From an uncultured Bacilli bacterium (GTDB lineage: Bacteria; Bacillota_I; Bacilli_A; ML615J-28; CAG-698): DNA of 43,642 nt. Below the pieces are notes generated by a model, which saw only the letters and a program-made list of their open reading frames with translations, did not search any database and was not told the origin of the DNA. The stretch is from contig CANQVC010000010.1 in assembly GCA_947627195.1 (NCBI GenBank), forward strand, positions 1-43,642. The letters are read 5' to 3'. The position numbers and the translations under genes are program-made. This document shows, piece by piece, positions 9,110 to 16,023 of the stretch. How positions within the stretch are numbered: the stretch's first letter is position 1; each line of letters starts with the position of its first letter.

Positions 9110-9188
9110 AAAAAGGGACTTAAACCTAGTTTATATAGTTCTTATTTAATCATGAGTAAGAAACTTGTATAGGTTTATAGTCCTTTTT
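9110..9188 (+). terminator. Long hairpin terminator after the TetR gene
   Basis: The left arm AAAAAGGGACTTAAACCTA (9110-9128) pairs with the right arm ending TAGTCCTTTTT (9170-9188). A second internal stem AGTTCTTA / TAAGAAACT lies inside. The T run ends the structure. It starts 2 bases after the stop. At about 80 bases it is longer than a simple terminator, so a small RNA or a minute inverted-repeat element is possible. Confidence 0.6.
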
Positions 9189-9225
9189 AAAATTGATTAT
9201 ATTATTTGATAATTTTAAATAAAAA

Positions 9226-9282
9226 GCAAAAAAGAGTTGGCTCTAGTGTAGTCCATAGACCAATATCCACTAGTAAGCCAAC
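9226..9282 (-). terminator. Strong minus-strand hairpin terminator at the island edge
   Basis: On the minus strand GTTGGCT and ACTAGTG (9282-9268) pair with CACTAG and AGCCAAC (9248-9236), followed by TCTTTTTT. It would stop minus-strand transcription before it reaches the TetR gene. Little else is recognisable between 9283 and 9380. Confidence 0.65.
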
Positions 9283-9381
9283 CCAATGAACAATAATGTT
9301 ATATTATATTAATTGTGAAAAGTAATAAAGCATTTGAAAAAATGTTAACATTTTTAATGTCAATATTTTTATCTTATCATA

Positions 9382-9436
9382 TTGGCAAAACAGTATCATT
9401 TTGATATAATGCATGCAAGTGAATGTAAATGCTAAC
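9382..9436 (+). promoter_or_regulatory. Plus-strand promoter with operator shared with the XRE promoter
   Basis: TTGGCA (9382-9387), 17 bases, TATAAT (9405-9410) is a consensus-like promoter. Downstream at 9425-9436 is GTAAATGCTAAC. The same 12-mer lies just after the -10 box of the XRE gene promoter (12670-12659, minus strand). No intact gene follows, so the promoter looks like a leftover from a lost divergent gene of the island. Confidence 0.6.
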
Positions 9437-9910
9437 CTGCTATAAACAAAAACAAACAAAATCATATTAGCTAATGGTGGTTTATCATATCGATATTTTT
9501 ACTTTTATTTTGTTTCCATTTTTAAAGTAAATCTCTATTTTTTGTCTTAATTAATAATGCTTATAATACTAGAAAAATGATTTATATAACTAAAATAGTA
9601 GGTACTAATATTAAAGTTCCTAGATATACTAGAATTAATGGCAAAATATGGTTGGTAATTTTATAAGTGATTTTATTCTTCAAGTATAATCCTTTGTTGA
9701 AAAAACAAAAGAACAATATTAAAGAAAAAATCTAAAGATACTAGAATTATAAAAAATATAAAGATTTAATGCATCTGATCCATTTAACACCAATGAAATA
9801 TTTGATAAGTACATTAATCAAAAAATAAAAAAATTGTATTAATCATTTAAGTATTTAGAGATATATTTTTAAAACTAAGTAGATAAGAAAACAAGAAATA
9901 TTACAATTAA
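9437..9910 (+). other. Gene-poor stretch with possible decayed coding sequence
   Basis: No intact gene is visible. A short plus-strand frame near 9530-9666 reads sensibly (it contains IVGTNIKVPRYTRINGKIW) and is then broken by stops. A further reading near 9779-9840 contains DPFNTNEIFDKYINQKI before a stop. These look like fragments of a lost gene, which I do not recognise. Confidence 0.35.
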
Positions 9911-9951
9911 AAGCTCATTACATATAGAAAATAATCTATTATGCAATGAAC
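9909..9951 (-). terminator. Terminator of the toxin/immunity operon
   Basis: GTTCATTGCATA (9951-9940) pairs imperfectly with the arm ending TGTAATGAGC (to 9913) and is followed by TTTTAATT on the minus strand. It lies 6 bases after the DUF4926 stop. Confidence 0.5.
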
Positions 9952-9956
9952 CTTTT

Positions 9957-10160
9957 TTAATTATCCTTATGTTCTGAATACTTCCAATATACCTCAAGAT
10001 AATCCCCTTTAATTGTGTAAACATCAATCGTTTCATGATTTTCATCAAAAAACTCTACTTCAAAATCATTTTCAGTATATTTTAGTACTATTGTTCCTTT
10101 TGTTCCAACTTTTAAATCTTCAAAAGGTTTTATTAATTTTACGCAATCTAGTTCTTCCAT
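9957..10160 (-). CDS. DUF4926-family small protein, probable immunity partner
   Basis: The 67-residue acidic protein has the DUF4926 pattern: LDCVKLIKP, then KVGTKGTIVLKY, then EVEFFDENHETIDVYTI. This is a small SH3-like beta barrel. In bacterial genomes this family often follows genes for DUF6883 or other secreted-toxin domains, and it is taken to be an antitoxin or immunity factor. Here it directly follows a DUF6883 gene with a 14-base gap. ATG 10160 has AGGAGG upstream. The immunity role is inferred from neighbourhood. Confidence 0.75.
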   Translation of the reverse strand: MEELDCVKLIKPFEDLKVGTKGTIVLKYTENDFEVEFFDENHETIDVYTIKGDYLEVYWKYSEHKDN

Positions 10161-10174
10161 GATGAATATCCTCC

Positions 10175-10645
10175 TTATTTATCTTTTTTGCCTGGAATTA
10201 ATGTAATCAATCTCCAGGATGTTTTGCCATTATCATTCTGAACTACTACAATAACGTTAGCTGAATGAAAATTATTGTCTTTACCTTTAAGTTTAATATC
10301 AAAATTATATTTTGTTCCAAAATTGGTATTTTTAACTTTCGTTGGAATTTTTCCATCTATAGCTCGACCTATAGCATTATGCAATTTTTGCCCATCACCT
10401 GTTTCATAGCCTAAAACATCTTTAAGAAACTTGGCTTTTGAACTCCCATCAACATGATCTGATTTCAATAGATAACCATCATATTTTGGTTCACTTTCCT
10501 TATAGTCAAATTTAGATGAATCAAATGGTTTAAGCTCCTTGCCTATTAATTCTTTTACTTTATTATCAAACTTGCATTGCTCAATGCTACCTTGTGGGGA
10601 TGATCCAACACCAATACCTAGTCCACTTTTATAAATCTTGCCCAT
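10175..10645 (-). CDS. DUF6883-domain protein, probable toxin
   Basis: The 156-residue protein has the DUF6883 core: YLLKSDHVDGSSKAKFLKDVLGY (about 58-80), then a Lys/His-containing helix, then beta strands ending SWRLITLIP. This domain is known as the C-terminal tip of polymorphic toxins. Here it stands alone with a short Gly/Ser-rich head (IGVGSSPQGS) and no visible secretion or trafficking domain. Its ATG lies 17 bases inside the end of the DUF4417 gene, whose coding sequence supplies the GGAGGTG ribosome site. With DUF4926 behind it, it forms a toxin-immunity-like cassette. Activity is unproven. Confidence 0.7.
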   Translation of the reverse strand: MGKIYKSGLGIGVGSSPQGSIEQCKFDNKVKELIGKELKPFDSSKFDYKESEPKYDGYLLKSDHVDGSSKAKFLKDVLGYETGDGQKLHNAIGRAIDGKIPTKVKNTNFGTKYNFDIKLKGKDNNFHSANVIVVVQNDNGKTSWRLITLIPGKKDK

Positions 10646-11375
10646 TTGACTTCACCTCCTTATTAATAATATTTCTTTCTTTAAGTATATTATTGGGGAT
10701 AACAATTTCTATTTCATTATTAGAGGCATATTCAAATAATTCGCGTACTTTATCATCGTTTACTGATACACTGTAAACAATAATTTTCTTTAATTTTTTA
10801 AGATTATCAACTGTATATTCAATTGCTTTTTGAAGCAATTTTCTTTCAGAACGTTTTTTTAATAAACCTTTTATACTGAAAGCAACAACTTCAGTATCTT
10901 CCATTCCATCTAGCATTATATTAAAATAAGTTTCGCTTGCATATGTAATATTAGGTATTACAATAATGTCACACTCAAGCCATAACCATAAAGCTACAAT
11001 TCTCGATTTAAATAATCGATATACATTTTCAATTCTAGGTATATCTCCAACCTCTGAATAATCGGGTGCAATTGCATATTTTACACCCTTAAATCTTTTT
11101 TTATATTTTTCAAGAAGTTTAACATCATTATGATAAATAGCTTCAAATATGCCATTTTTATTGTCAAACTTAACATCATATTGATAAAAGCATACAAATG
11201 TTCTATCTGTTTTATGATAATTAAATGTCTCACTATATAAAGCAAGGTAATCAGGGCTAACTATATTAGAACATTTAATATAAGGCAAGTCATATTTACC
11301 ACAATTATATGTTTTATTAGTTAAATCCACAAAATTTAGATTTAATAATTTATTTAGATCTTTTTTCTTTATCAT
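10629..11375 (-). CDS. DUF4417-domain protein of mobile elements
   Basis: The 248-residue protein matches DUF4417 by eye: APDYSEVGDIPRIENVYRLFKSRIVALWLW (about 103-132), IVIPNITY, and VVAFSIKGLLKK. The family is common in prophages and conjugative elements and has no established function. Its start overlaps the stop of the 63-residue gene as ATGA, and its end overlaps the DUF6883 gene by 17 bases. The whole block from XRE to DUF4926 is therefore one tightly packed operon. Confidence 0.8.
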   Translation of the reverse strand: MIKKKDLNKLLNLNFVDLTNKTYNCGKYDLPYIKCSNIVSPDYLALYSETFNYHKTDRTFVCFYQYDVKFDNKNGIFEAIYHNDVKLLEKYKKRFKGVKYAIAPDYSEVGDIPRIENVYRLFKSRIVALWLWLECDIIVIPNITYASETYFNIMLDGMEDTEVVAFSIKGLLKKRSERKLLQKAIEYTVDNLKKLKKIIVYSVSVNDDKVRELFEYASNNEIEIVIPNNILKERNIINKEVKSNGQDL

Positions 11376-11563
11376 AAACCACCATAAAGAAGGTTTATAT
11401 GCAAATATGCCTTATAACCATCGCCCTTTTTAGCACATAAATCTTGATTTTTTTTATCATGTATGGTAAAATTACAAGTGCTTATGTCGTGATATTCCCA
11501 TATCATGATTCCGCTCATTTGATATTCAAGTGAGCTTTTTTTATTTGTTTTTAATTTCAACAA
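11372..11563 (-). CDS. Hypothetical 63-residue protein, TTG start
   Basis: I do not recognise this protein (it contains MIWEYHDISTCNFTIHDKK and ends HINLLYGGL). It starts with TTG at 11563, 7 bases after AAAGGA, which lies in the last codons of the ImmA gene. It ends in a 4-base ATGA overlap with DUF4417. The position inside a packed operon supports it as a real gene. It has two Cys and one cluster of aromatic residues but no membrane segment. Confidence 0.65.
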   Translation of the reverse strand: MLKLKTNKKSSLEYQMSGIMIWEYHDISTCNFTIHDKKNQDLCAKKGDGYKAYLHINLLYGGL

Positions 11564-11566
11564 TAA

Positions 11567-12253
11567 TCAATCCTTTCTTTTTAAAATGTTTAAATCATAT
11601 AACCTATATAATACTGGATTATAATTTAGTCCAAAATCATCAGCTAAACCTCTTATATGTTTTTTCATATAGCTTGTGTATTCTATTGGATAATTTGGAA
11701 TATTTTTGTATCTTAATCTTTTAAAAAATTCTCTTTTTATCAAATCCCTTGGCATTTGTACTGCTGCGTTTAAATAATTAGTTTGTCTTTCAATAATATC
11801 TTCATCTTTCATTTTATTATTACAATAAGTTCTTTCAAATACGTCTTCTTTACATACCTGAATTAAATCTGTTGTATGAGTCTTAAAATAATTTTTATCC
11901 TTAACCCAATGCATTGCTTCATGTCCTGATACAAATCTTTCCTTTTTTATGTCTTTTTCATCAATGAGAATATTATTAATCACAACTGTTCCTTTTTTAA
12001 ACTTTTCGCAGTGAGGTATATCACCATCTTTACATTTGCCACTATCCCAAATAAACCAGTTTCCATCATCAAAAAATGTCATACCTAATATTTTTTTATT
12101 TGGAGAAATATACTTCCATTCAATTTCTAATCCTTGTTTTTCCATAAAATCATATGCATCAAAGTGACTAACTTTATCTAATCTTTCAGGATAAAATTCT
12201 TTATTAATATTATCGGCTATAGTTTCTAATTTTTCATTTGAATAAAAAAACAC
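11567..12253 (-). CDS. ImmA/IrrE-family metallopeptidase
   Basis: The 228-residue protein carries the zinc-protease motif HEAMH at 111-115, preceded by FVSG. A second cluster downstream (ERQTNYLNAAVQMPRDL) is typical of ImmA/IrrE and holds the third ligand Glu. Such proteases cleave a partner XRE repressor to switch on a mobile element after damage or crowding. The XRE gene is directly upstream with a 10-base gap. Together they match the ImmR/ImmA control pair of elements such as ICEBs1. No signal peptide is present. Confidence 0.88.
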   Translation of the reverse strand: MFFYSNEKLETIADNINKEFYPERLDKVSHFDAYDFMEKQGLEIEWKYISPNKKILGMTFFDDGNWFIWDSGKCKDGDIPHCEKFKKGTVVINNILIDEKDIKKERFVSGHEAMHWVKDKNYFKTHTTDLIQVCKEDVFERTYCNNKMKDEDIIERQTNYLNAAVQMPRDLIKREFFKRLRYKNIPNYPIEYTSYMKKHIRGLADDFGLNYNPVLYRLYDLNILKRKD

Positions 12254-12263
12254 AAAATCTCAC

Positions 12264-12629
12264 CTACTTCTTGTTTGCCATTTCTTCAATAATCTTAATC
12301 CATTCATCATCTCCTAAATTAAGGTCTTTTGCTTTGCGCAATGCTACTCTTACCTTTTGATTATAGCTAACATATTCTTTTAAATCTTGTGCTATTGCAT
12401 CTTTGCTACTAGCCGCTAAATCAAATAATTCATTCGCTTCTTCATTTGATAATTCTAATGCTTTCACCATTCTTTCTAAAATTTCTTGTGTTGGCGCATT
12501 TCTTTTGGATTTTTCAATATCACTCATATATGCAGGAGCAATATTAATCATATCCGCAAAAGATCTTAATGTAATACCTTTTTTTCTTCTCTTTTCCTTG
12601 ACAAATTCTCCGAATGTCATGTTTACCAT
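12264..12629 (-). CDS. XRE-family repressor (ImmR-like)
   Basis: The 121-residue protein has an N-terminal helix-turn-helix (about 8-62: FVKEKRRKKGITLRSFADMINIAPAYMSDIEKSKRNAPTQ in short) of the XRE/Cro type. A helical C-terminal half probably serves for dimer contact or cleavage by ImmA. ATG 12629 has AGGAGG 7 bases upstream. It is the first gene of the island operon and has its own strong promoter. It probably represses that promoter through the repeated TTAGC sites in its leader. Confidence 0.88.
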   Translation of the reverse strand: MVNMTFGEFVKEKRRKKGITLRSFADMINIAPAYMSDIEKSKRNAPTQEILERMVKALELSNEEANELFDLAASSKDAIAQDLKEYVSYNQKVRVALRKAKDLNLGDDEWIKIIEEMANKK

Positions 12630-12650
12630 TTTTATACCTCCTATATTTTT

Positions 12651-12705
12651 GTTAGCTTGTTAGCATTTACGCTTACATTATATCATAACTTAAATAATAT
12701 GTCAA
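12651..12705 (-). promoter_or_regulatory. XRE operon promoter and candidate operator
   Basis: TTGACA (12705-12700), exactly 17 bases, TATAAT (12682-12677) is a perfect consensus promoter. After the -10 comes GTAAGC then GTAAATGCTAAC, and a second GCTAAC 4 bases on. The 12-mer GTAAATGCTAAC recurs after a second promoter at 9425-9436. These are the likely repressor sites. The remaining 12706-12790 shows nothing else. Confidence 0.75.
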
Positions 12706-12790
12706 TATATTTGCCATTTCATTTATATGATATTTTTTAATACATATCTAAAATTCCTATAAAAATTATGCATGTATAAAAGGGTCTCAC

Positions 12791-13223
12791 TTAGCAAGAC
12801 ACTTTATCTATTATTGTTTCATTAATATTAAATGTTTTAAAGATTTTTTCTGTGCACTTAAAATTTCTGTTAACATTGACATGTTTTCAGTAAATTGTAT
12901 TACGAATATTTTTGCATCTCTTTAATTATATCATCAACACTATATTTACTTATATTTACATGTTCAATTATTGTATTGTATATTAATGTTTTAATAATCA
13001 ATGCTATAAATACTATGAACATCTTACCTTTTAATGTTCTTATATTATGCACTTTTAATTTTTTAACATCTAAATCATTTTTTAAATTATCAAATGCTTT
13101 TTCAACAACAGCATTTCTTCGATATTTATATAATACATCTTCAACATTTTTTAGATCATTACTAATAATAACCATATACCATTCATATTTCATTTCTTTT
13201 TCGACGACTTCATCCTTGACTTG
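12791..13223 (-). pseudogene. Remnant of a DDE transposase (IS1634/IS4-like), C-terminal part
   Basis: The fragment from 13223 to 12900 contains YRRNAVVEKAFDNLKNDLDVKKLKVHN and GKMFIVFIALI. This is the conserved C-terminal block of IS1634/IS4-like transposases. An upstream stop (13226-13224) removes the catalytic N-terminal part. After the stop at 12900 the homology resumes in other frames (MLTEI near 12873, then QKKIFKTFNI after a one-base slip) and ends at 12791. It is a dead insertion-sequence relic, and shows that the region has hosted mobile DNA. Confidence 0.75.
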
Positions 13224-13263
13224 TTATGTGATTCCTTTTTTATCTTTTTTATTACAGCTCACG

Positions 13264-13312
13264 CTAAAAAAGACTGACAATTCATACTTGTATGAATTTA
13301 TCAATCTTTTTC
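13264..13312 (-). terminator. Hairpin terminator, copy 1 of a repeated design
   Basis: On the minus strand GATTGATAAATTCATA pairs with TATGAATTGTCAGTC and is followed by TTTTTT. It resembles the hairpin at 14874-14917, with the same outer arms and a different, still paired, middle. It lies about 90 bases after the ATPase gene stop. Confidence 0.6.
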
Positions 13313-13403
13313 TTTTAATATGAAAGAAAAGTGCCATTTTAAACAATGTACGCAAATAAGAATTATGAATTTTCTCTTTAATTTTTAAATAAAGTTTAAT
13401 ATT

Positions 13404-14696
13404 CTAATCACGTAAATAATCTTCTAGTAAAAACTGTTCTACACCTACATAAAATATTCCATTTTCATCATGCCAAGGAATAATATTATCTTTAACAACA
13501 ACAATCTTTTTAAATGAATCATGAATGCGAGAAAATACTTTAGTTTCTTGTTTTCTTTTATCTTCTGTGGGGATAGCGAAAGCAGATTGAATATAGTATC
13601 TATTACTACCTTTATTAGCAATAAAATCAACCTCTAATTGTGTTTTTTTACTTATTCCATTAGAAGATTTATAATTATATTCAACAATTCCGACATCAAC
13701 ACTAAAACCTCTTATTAACAACTCATTATAAATGATATTTTCCATAATATGTGTTTCTTCTTGTTGTCTAAAATTTAATCTAGCATTTCTAAGTCCAATA
13801 TCTGAAAAATAATATTTTAAAGGAGTTTCTATATACTTCTTTCCTTTGATATCATATCTTTGTGCTTTAAAAATCATAAAAGCATCAATAAAATAATCTA
13901 AGTAATTACTTATCGTGGTATTTTTGATATTAATATGTTTTAGAGATAAAAAAGTATTTGACAATTTAGTTGGGTTTGTTAAAGAACCAACAGAGGAAGA
14001 AATTATATTTAATAAATCTTCTAATATTCTTTTATCGTTTTGAAGATTATGCCTTTCTAATATGTCTGATAAATATACTTTTTCAAATAAATTTGTTAAA
14101 TAATTTCTTTTATCTTCATGAGTTTCTAATGACATAATAAAGGGCATTCCACCATAGGTAAAATACTCCTGCCATGCAAGATGCTTATCTTGTTTATAAG
14201 CATCATAAAATTCTTTGTAAGACAGAGGGTTTACTCTTATTTCGTCACCTCTTCCTCTAAATTCTGTTAAAATATCAGAGGACAACATTTTAGAATTACT
14301 ACCTGTAACATAAAGATCAACATTAGTTTTTTTCATTAATCCAAGTAAAACGTCAACAAAGCTTATTTTTTCTTCTTCATCTTCTAAATATGGATTTTTT
14401 ATTGATTTAACTTTTTGAATTTCATCAAGTAAAACATAGTGCATTTTGTCATCTTGAAGTTTGTTTTGAATATATTCATCTAAATGAAGGGGATTTCTAT
14501 ATTTTGCATTTTGATTTTCTTCTAATGATAATGTAATAATATGCTTATCATCTACACCTATCGATTTCAAATAATCATAATAAATATTAAATAATAAATA
14601 GGACTTGCCACATCTTCTTATTCCAGTAATAATTTTGACTAATCCATTTTCTTTTTTTCTTATTAATTTATCAAGATACTGTTTTCTTTCAATCAT
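13404..14696 (-). CDS. AAA ATPase with DUF4143 domain
   Basis: The 430-residue protein has an AAA_14 ATPase at the N-terminus: Walker A GIRRCGKS (25-32), Walker B YVLLDEIQ (Asp91, Glu92) and the sensor strand LYVTGSNSKML. The C-terminal DUF4143 domain (about 225-400) has the nuclease-like pattern QLEVDFIANKG...YYIQSA (Glu, Asp, Gln). This family is widespread in anaerobes and is often near mobile or defence genes. Its function is unknown. ATG 14696 has AAGGAGAG upstream. The gene has its own promoter and is not part of the XRE operon. Confidence 0.88.
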   Translation of the reverse strand: MIERKQYLDKLIRKKENGLVKIITGIRRCGKSYLLFNIYYDYLKSIGVDDKHIITLSLEENQNAKYRNPLHLDEYIQNKLQDDKMHYVLLDEIQKVKSIKNPYLEDEEEKISFVDVLLGLMKKTNVDLYVTGSNSKMLSSDILTEFRGRGDEIRVNPLSYKEFYDAYKQDKHLAWQEYFTYGGMPFIMSLETHEDKRNYLTNLFEKVYLSDILERHNLQNDKRILEDLLNIISSSVGSLTNPTKLSNTFLSLKHINIKNTTISNYLDYFIDAFMIFKAQRYDIKGKKYIETPLKYYFSDIGLRNARLNFRQQEETHIMENIIYNELLIRGFSVDVGIVEYNYKSSNGISKKTQLEVDFIANKGSNRYYIQSAFAIPTEDKRKQETKVFSRIHDSFKKIVVVKDNIIPWHDENGIFYVGVEQFLLEDYLRD

Positions 14697-14712
14697 AAAA
14701 AACTCTCCTTAA

Positions 14713-14781
14713 GGGTTGTTTTTGCGTAAATACGCATTTTTAACCCGTAGTTAGTATAACATTTTAATAAAACTTTGTCAA
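14713..14781 (-). promoter_or_regulatory. ATPase promoter with palindromic leader
   Basis: TTGACA (14781-14776), 17 bases, TATACT (14758-14753). The leader then holds the palindrome TGCGTA-AA-TACGCA in plus-strand reading (14723-14736), nested between GGGTT (14713-14717) and AACCC (14742-14746). It may be an operator at the transcription start or a leader hairpin. The stretch 14782-14873 shows nothing else. Confidence 0.65.
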
Positions 14782-14873
14782 ATAAATCTTTTAGACAAAC
14801 ATTTCAAATAAATTTTTTAGCTATTATTATAATTTTTAAATAATATGTTTGACATAAAAAGTACATCTTATAT

Positions 14874-14917
14874 AAAAAAGACTGACAATGCAAACTTAAT
14901 TGCATTAGTATCAATCT
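14874..14917 (-). terminator. Terminator of tRNA-Leu, copy 2 of the repeated design
   Basis: On the minus strand GATTGA and AATGCA pair with TGCATT and TCAGTC around a short loop, followed by TTTTTT. It begins about 15 bases after the tRNA 3' end. Confidence 0.75.
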
Positions 14918-14931
14918 AGTTCTTTCAATAT

Positions 14932-15015
14932 TGGTGAAGCTAATGAGACTCGAACTCACACGTTAAAAACACTACCGCCTGAAGATAGCGCGTCTACCAA
15001 TTCCGCCATAGCTCC
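14932..15015 (-). tRNA. tRNA-Leu (anticodon CAG)
   Basis: The 84-base gene includes the encoded CCA (14934-14932). Acceptor arms GGAGCTA and TAGCTTC pair with one G-T. The D-arm has GGTAGACGCGC, typical of tRNA-Leu. The anticodon stem CTATC/GGTAG closes a 7-base loop TTCAGGC with anticodon CAG (14981-14979). The variable arm is long (class II), and the T-loop TTCGAGT is present. It sits between the cysK terminator and its own terminator. The accessory island lies directly on its 3' side, the usual place for element integration. Confidence 0.95.
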
Positions 15016-15055
15016 AAATTAAAATTATTTTATCATATTTTATTTTATAATTCAA

Positions 15056-15082
15056 GAAAAAATCCCATTCAATAGAATGGGA
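15056..15082 (-). terminator. Terminator of the asnA-cysK operon
   Basis: TCCCATTC (15063-15070) and GAATGGGA (15075-15082) form an 8-bp stem, followed on the minus strand by TTTTTT. It starts 8 bases after the cysK stop. Confidence 0.85.
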
Positions 15083-15089
15083 CTTATCG

Positions 15090-16016
15090 TTATTCAAAAG
15101 CTTTTGTTGATAAATATCTTTCACCTGTATCAGGAAGTAAAACAACAATTGTTTTACCTTCATTTTCTTTTCTTTTAGCAACATTTGTTGCTGCATATAA
15201 AGCAGCACCTGAAGATATTCCAACTAAAATACCATCTAATCTTCCTAATTTTCTTTCAGCTTCAAAAGCTTCTTCTTCTTTTACAGTAATAATTTCATCA
15301 TATATTGATTGATTAAGAGTTTTAGGAATAAATCCTGCGCCAATTCCTTGAATGCCATGAGGTCCTGATACACCTTTAGATAGAACTGGTGAATTAAATG
15401 GTTCAACAGCAATTATTTTTATATCTTTGTTTTTTTCTTTTAAATATTTACCTACACCACTAATTGTACCACCTGTACCAACTCCAGCAACAAATATATC
15501 AACATTACCATCAGTATCATTCCATATTTCTGGTCCAGTTGTTTTATAATGAGCTTCAGGATTACATAAATTTTCAAATTGACTTGGGATAAAACTATTA
15601 GGAATTTGTTTATGAAGTTCATTAGCTTTTTCAATAGCTCCCTTCATTCCTTTACTTCCTTCAGTTAATACAATTTCTGCTCCATATGCTTTTATTAACA
15701 ATCTTCTTTCAATACTCATTGTTTCAGGCATTGTTAATATCAATTTATATCCTCTTGATGCTGCTATAGAAGCTAAACCAATTCCTGTATTACCACTTGT
15801 TGGTTCAATTAAAACAGATCCTTGTTTTAATATTCCTTTTTCTTCAGCATCTAAAATCATTTCTTTCGCAATTCGATCTTTAGTACTACCAGCAGGATTA
15901 AAGCTTTCAACTTTCACATATAATTTAGCTTTTATTCCTTTTTCTTTAATATAACCAATTGGTTCAATTAAAGGGGTATTACCAATTAGTTCTATAATAC
16001 TTTTATATACTTTCAT
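15090..16016 (-). CDS. cysK: Cysteine synthase A (O-acetylserine sulfhydrylase)
   Basis: The 308-residue protein is a fold-type II PLP enzyme that makes L-cysteine from O-acetylserine and sulfide. The PLP lysine is Lys46 in FNPAGSTKDR. The substrate loop TSGNTG is at 73-78. The glycine-rich phosphate loop GTGGTISG and the C-terminal VGISSGAA are present. Length is normal for CysK. It follows asnA by 7 bases, so the two are co-transcribed. The ribosome site is weak (AGGT), which fits coupling to asnA. CysK can also act as CdiA-type partner or regulator in some species, but nothing here shows that. Confidence 0.93.
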   Translation of the reverse strand: MKVYKSIIELIGNTPLIEPIGYIKEKGIKAKLYVKVESFNPAGSTKDRIAKEMILDAEEKGILKQGSVLIEPTSGNTGIGLASIAASRGYKLILTMPETMSIERRLLIKAYGAEIVLTEGSKGMKGAIEKANELHKQIPNSFIPSQFENLCNPEAHYKTTGPEIWNDTDGNVDIFVAGVGTGGTISGVGKYLKEKNKDIKIIAVEPFNSPVLSKGVSGPHGIQGIGAGFIPKTLNQSIYDEIITVKEEEAFEAERKLGRLDGILVGISSGAALYAATNVAKRKENEGKTIVVLLPDTGERYLSTKAFE

Positions 16017-16023
16017 AATATAC

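Noticed and set aside
12895-13323. 142-codon plus-strand hydrophobic frame
   Set aside because: It is antisense to the transposase remnant and to a terminator hairpin; the Ile/Leu/Phe-rich reading is an AT-rich artefact.
14932-15015. Attachment site duplicated from the tRNA-Leu 3' end at the left edge of the island
   Set aside because: I looked for a copy of the tRNA 3' end between 9100 and 9960 and found none, and no integrase gene is present, so integration at this tRNA stays a guess.
14972-15223. 83-codon minus-strand frame across tRNA-Leu and the cysK end
   Set aside because: It covers the tRNA gene and the cysK terminator in another frame and has no ribosome site.
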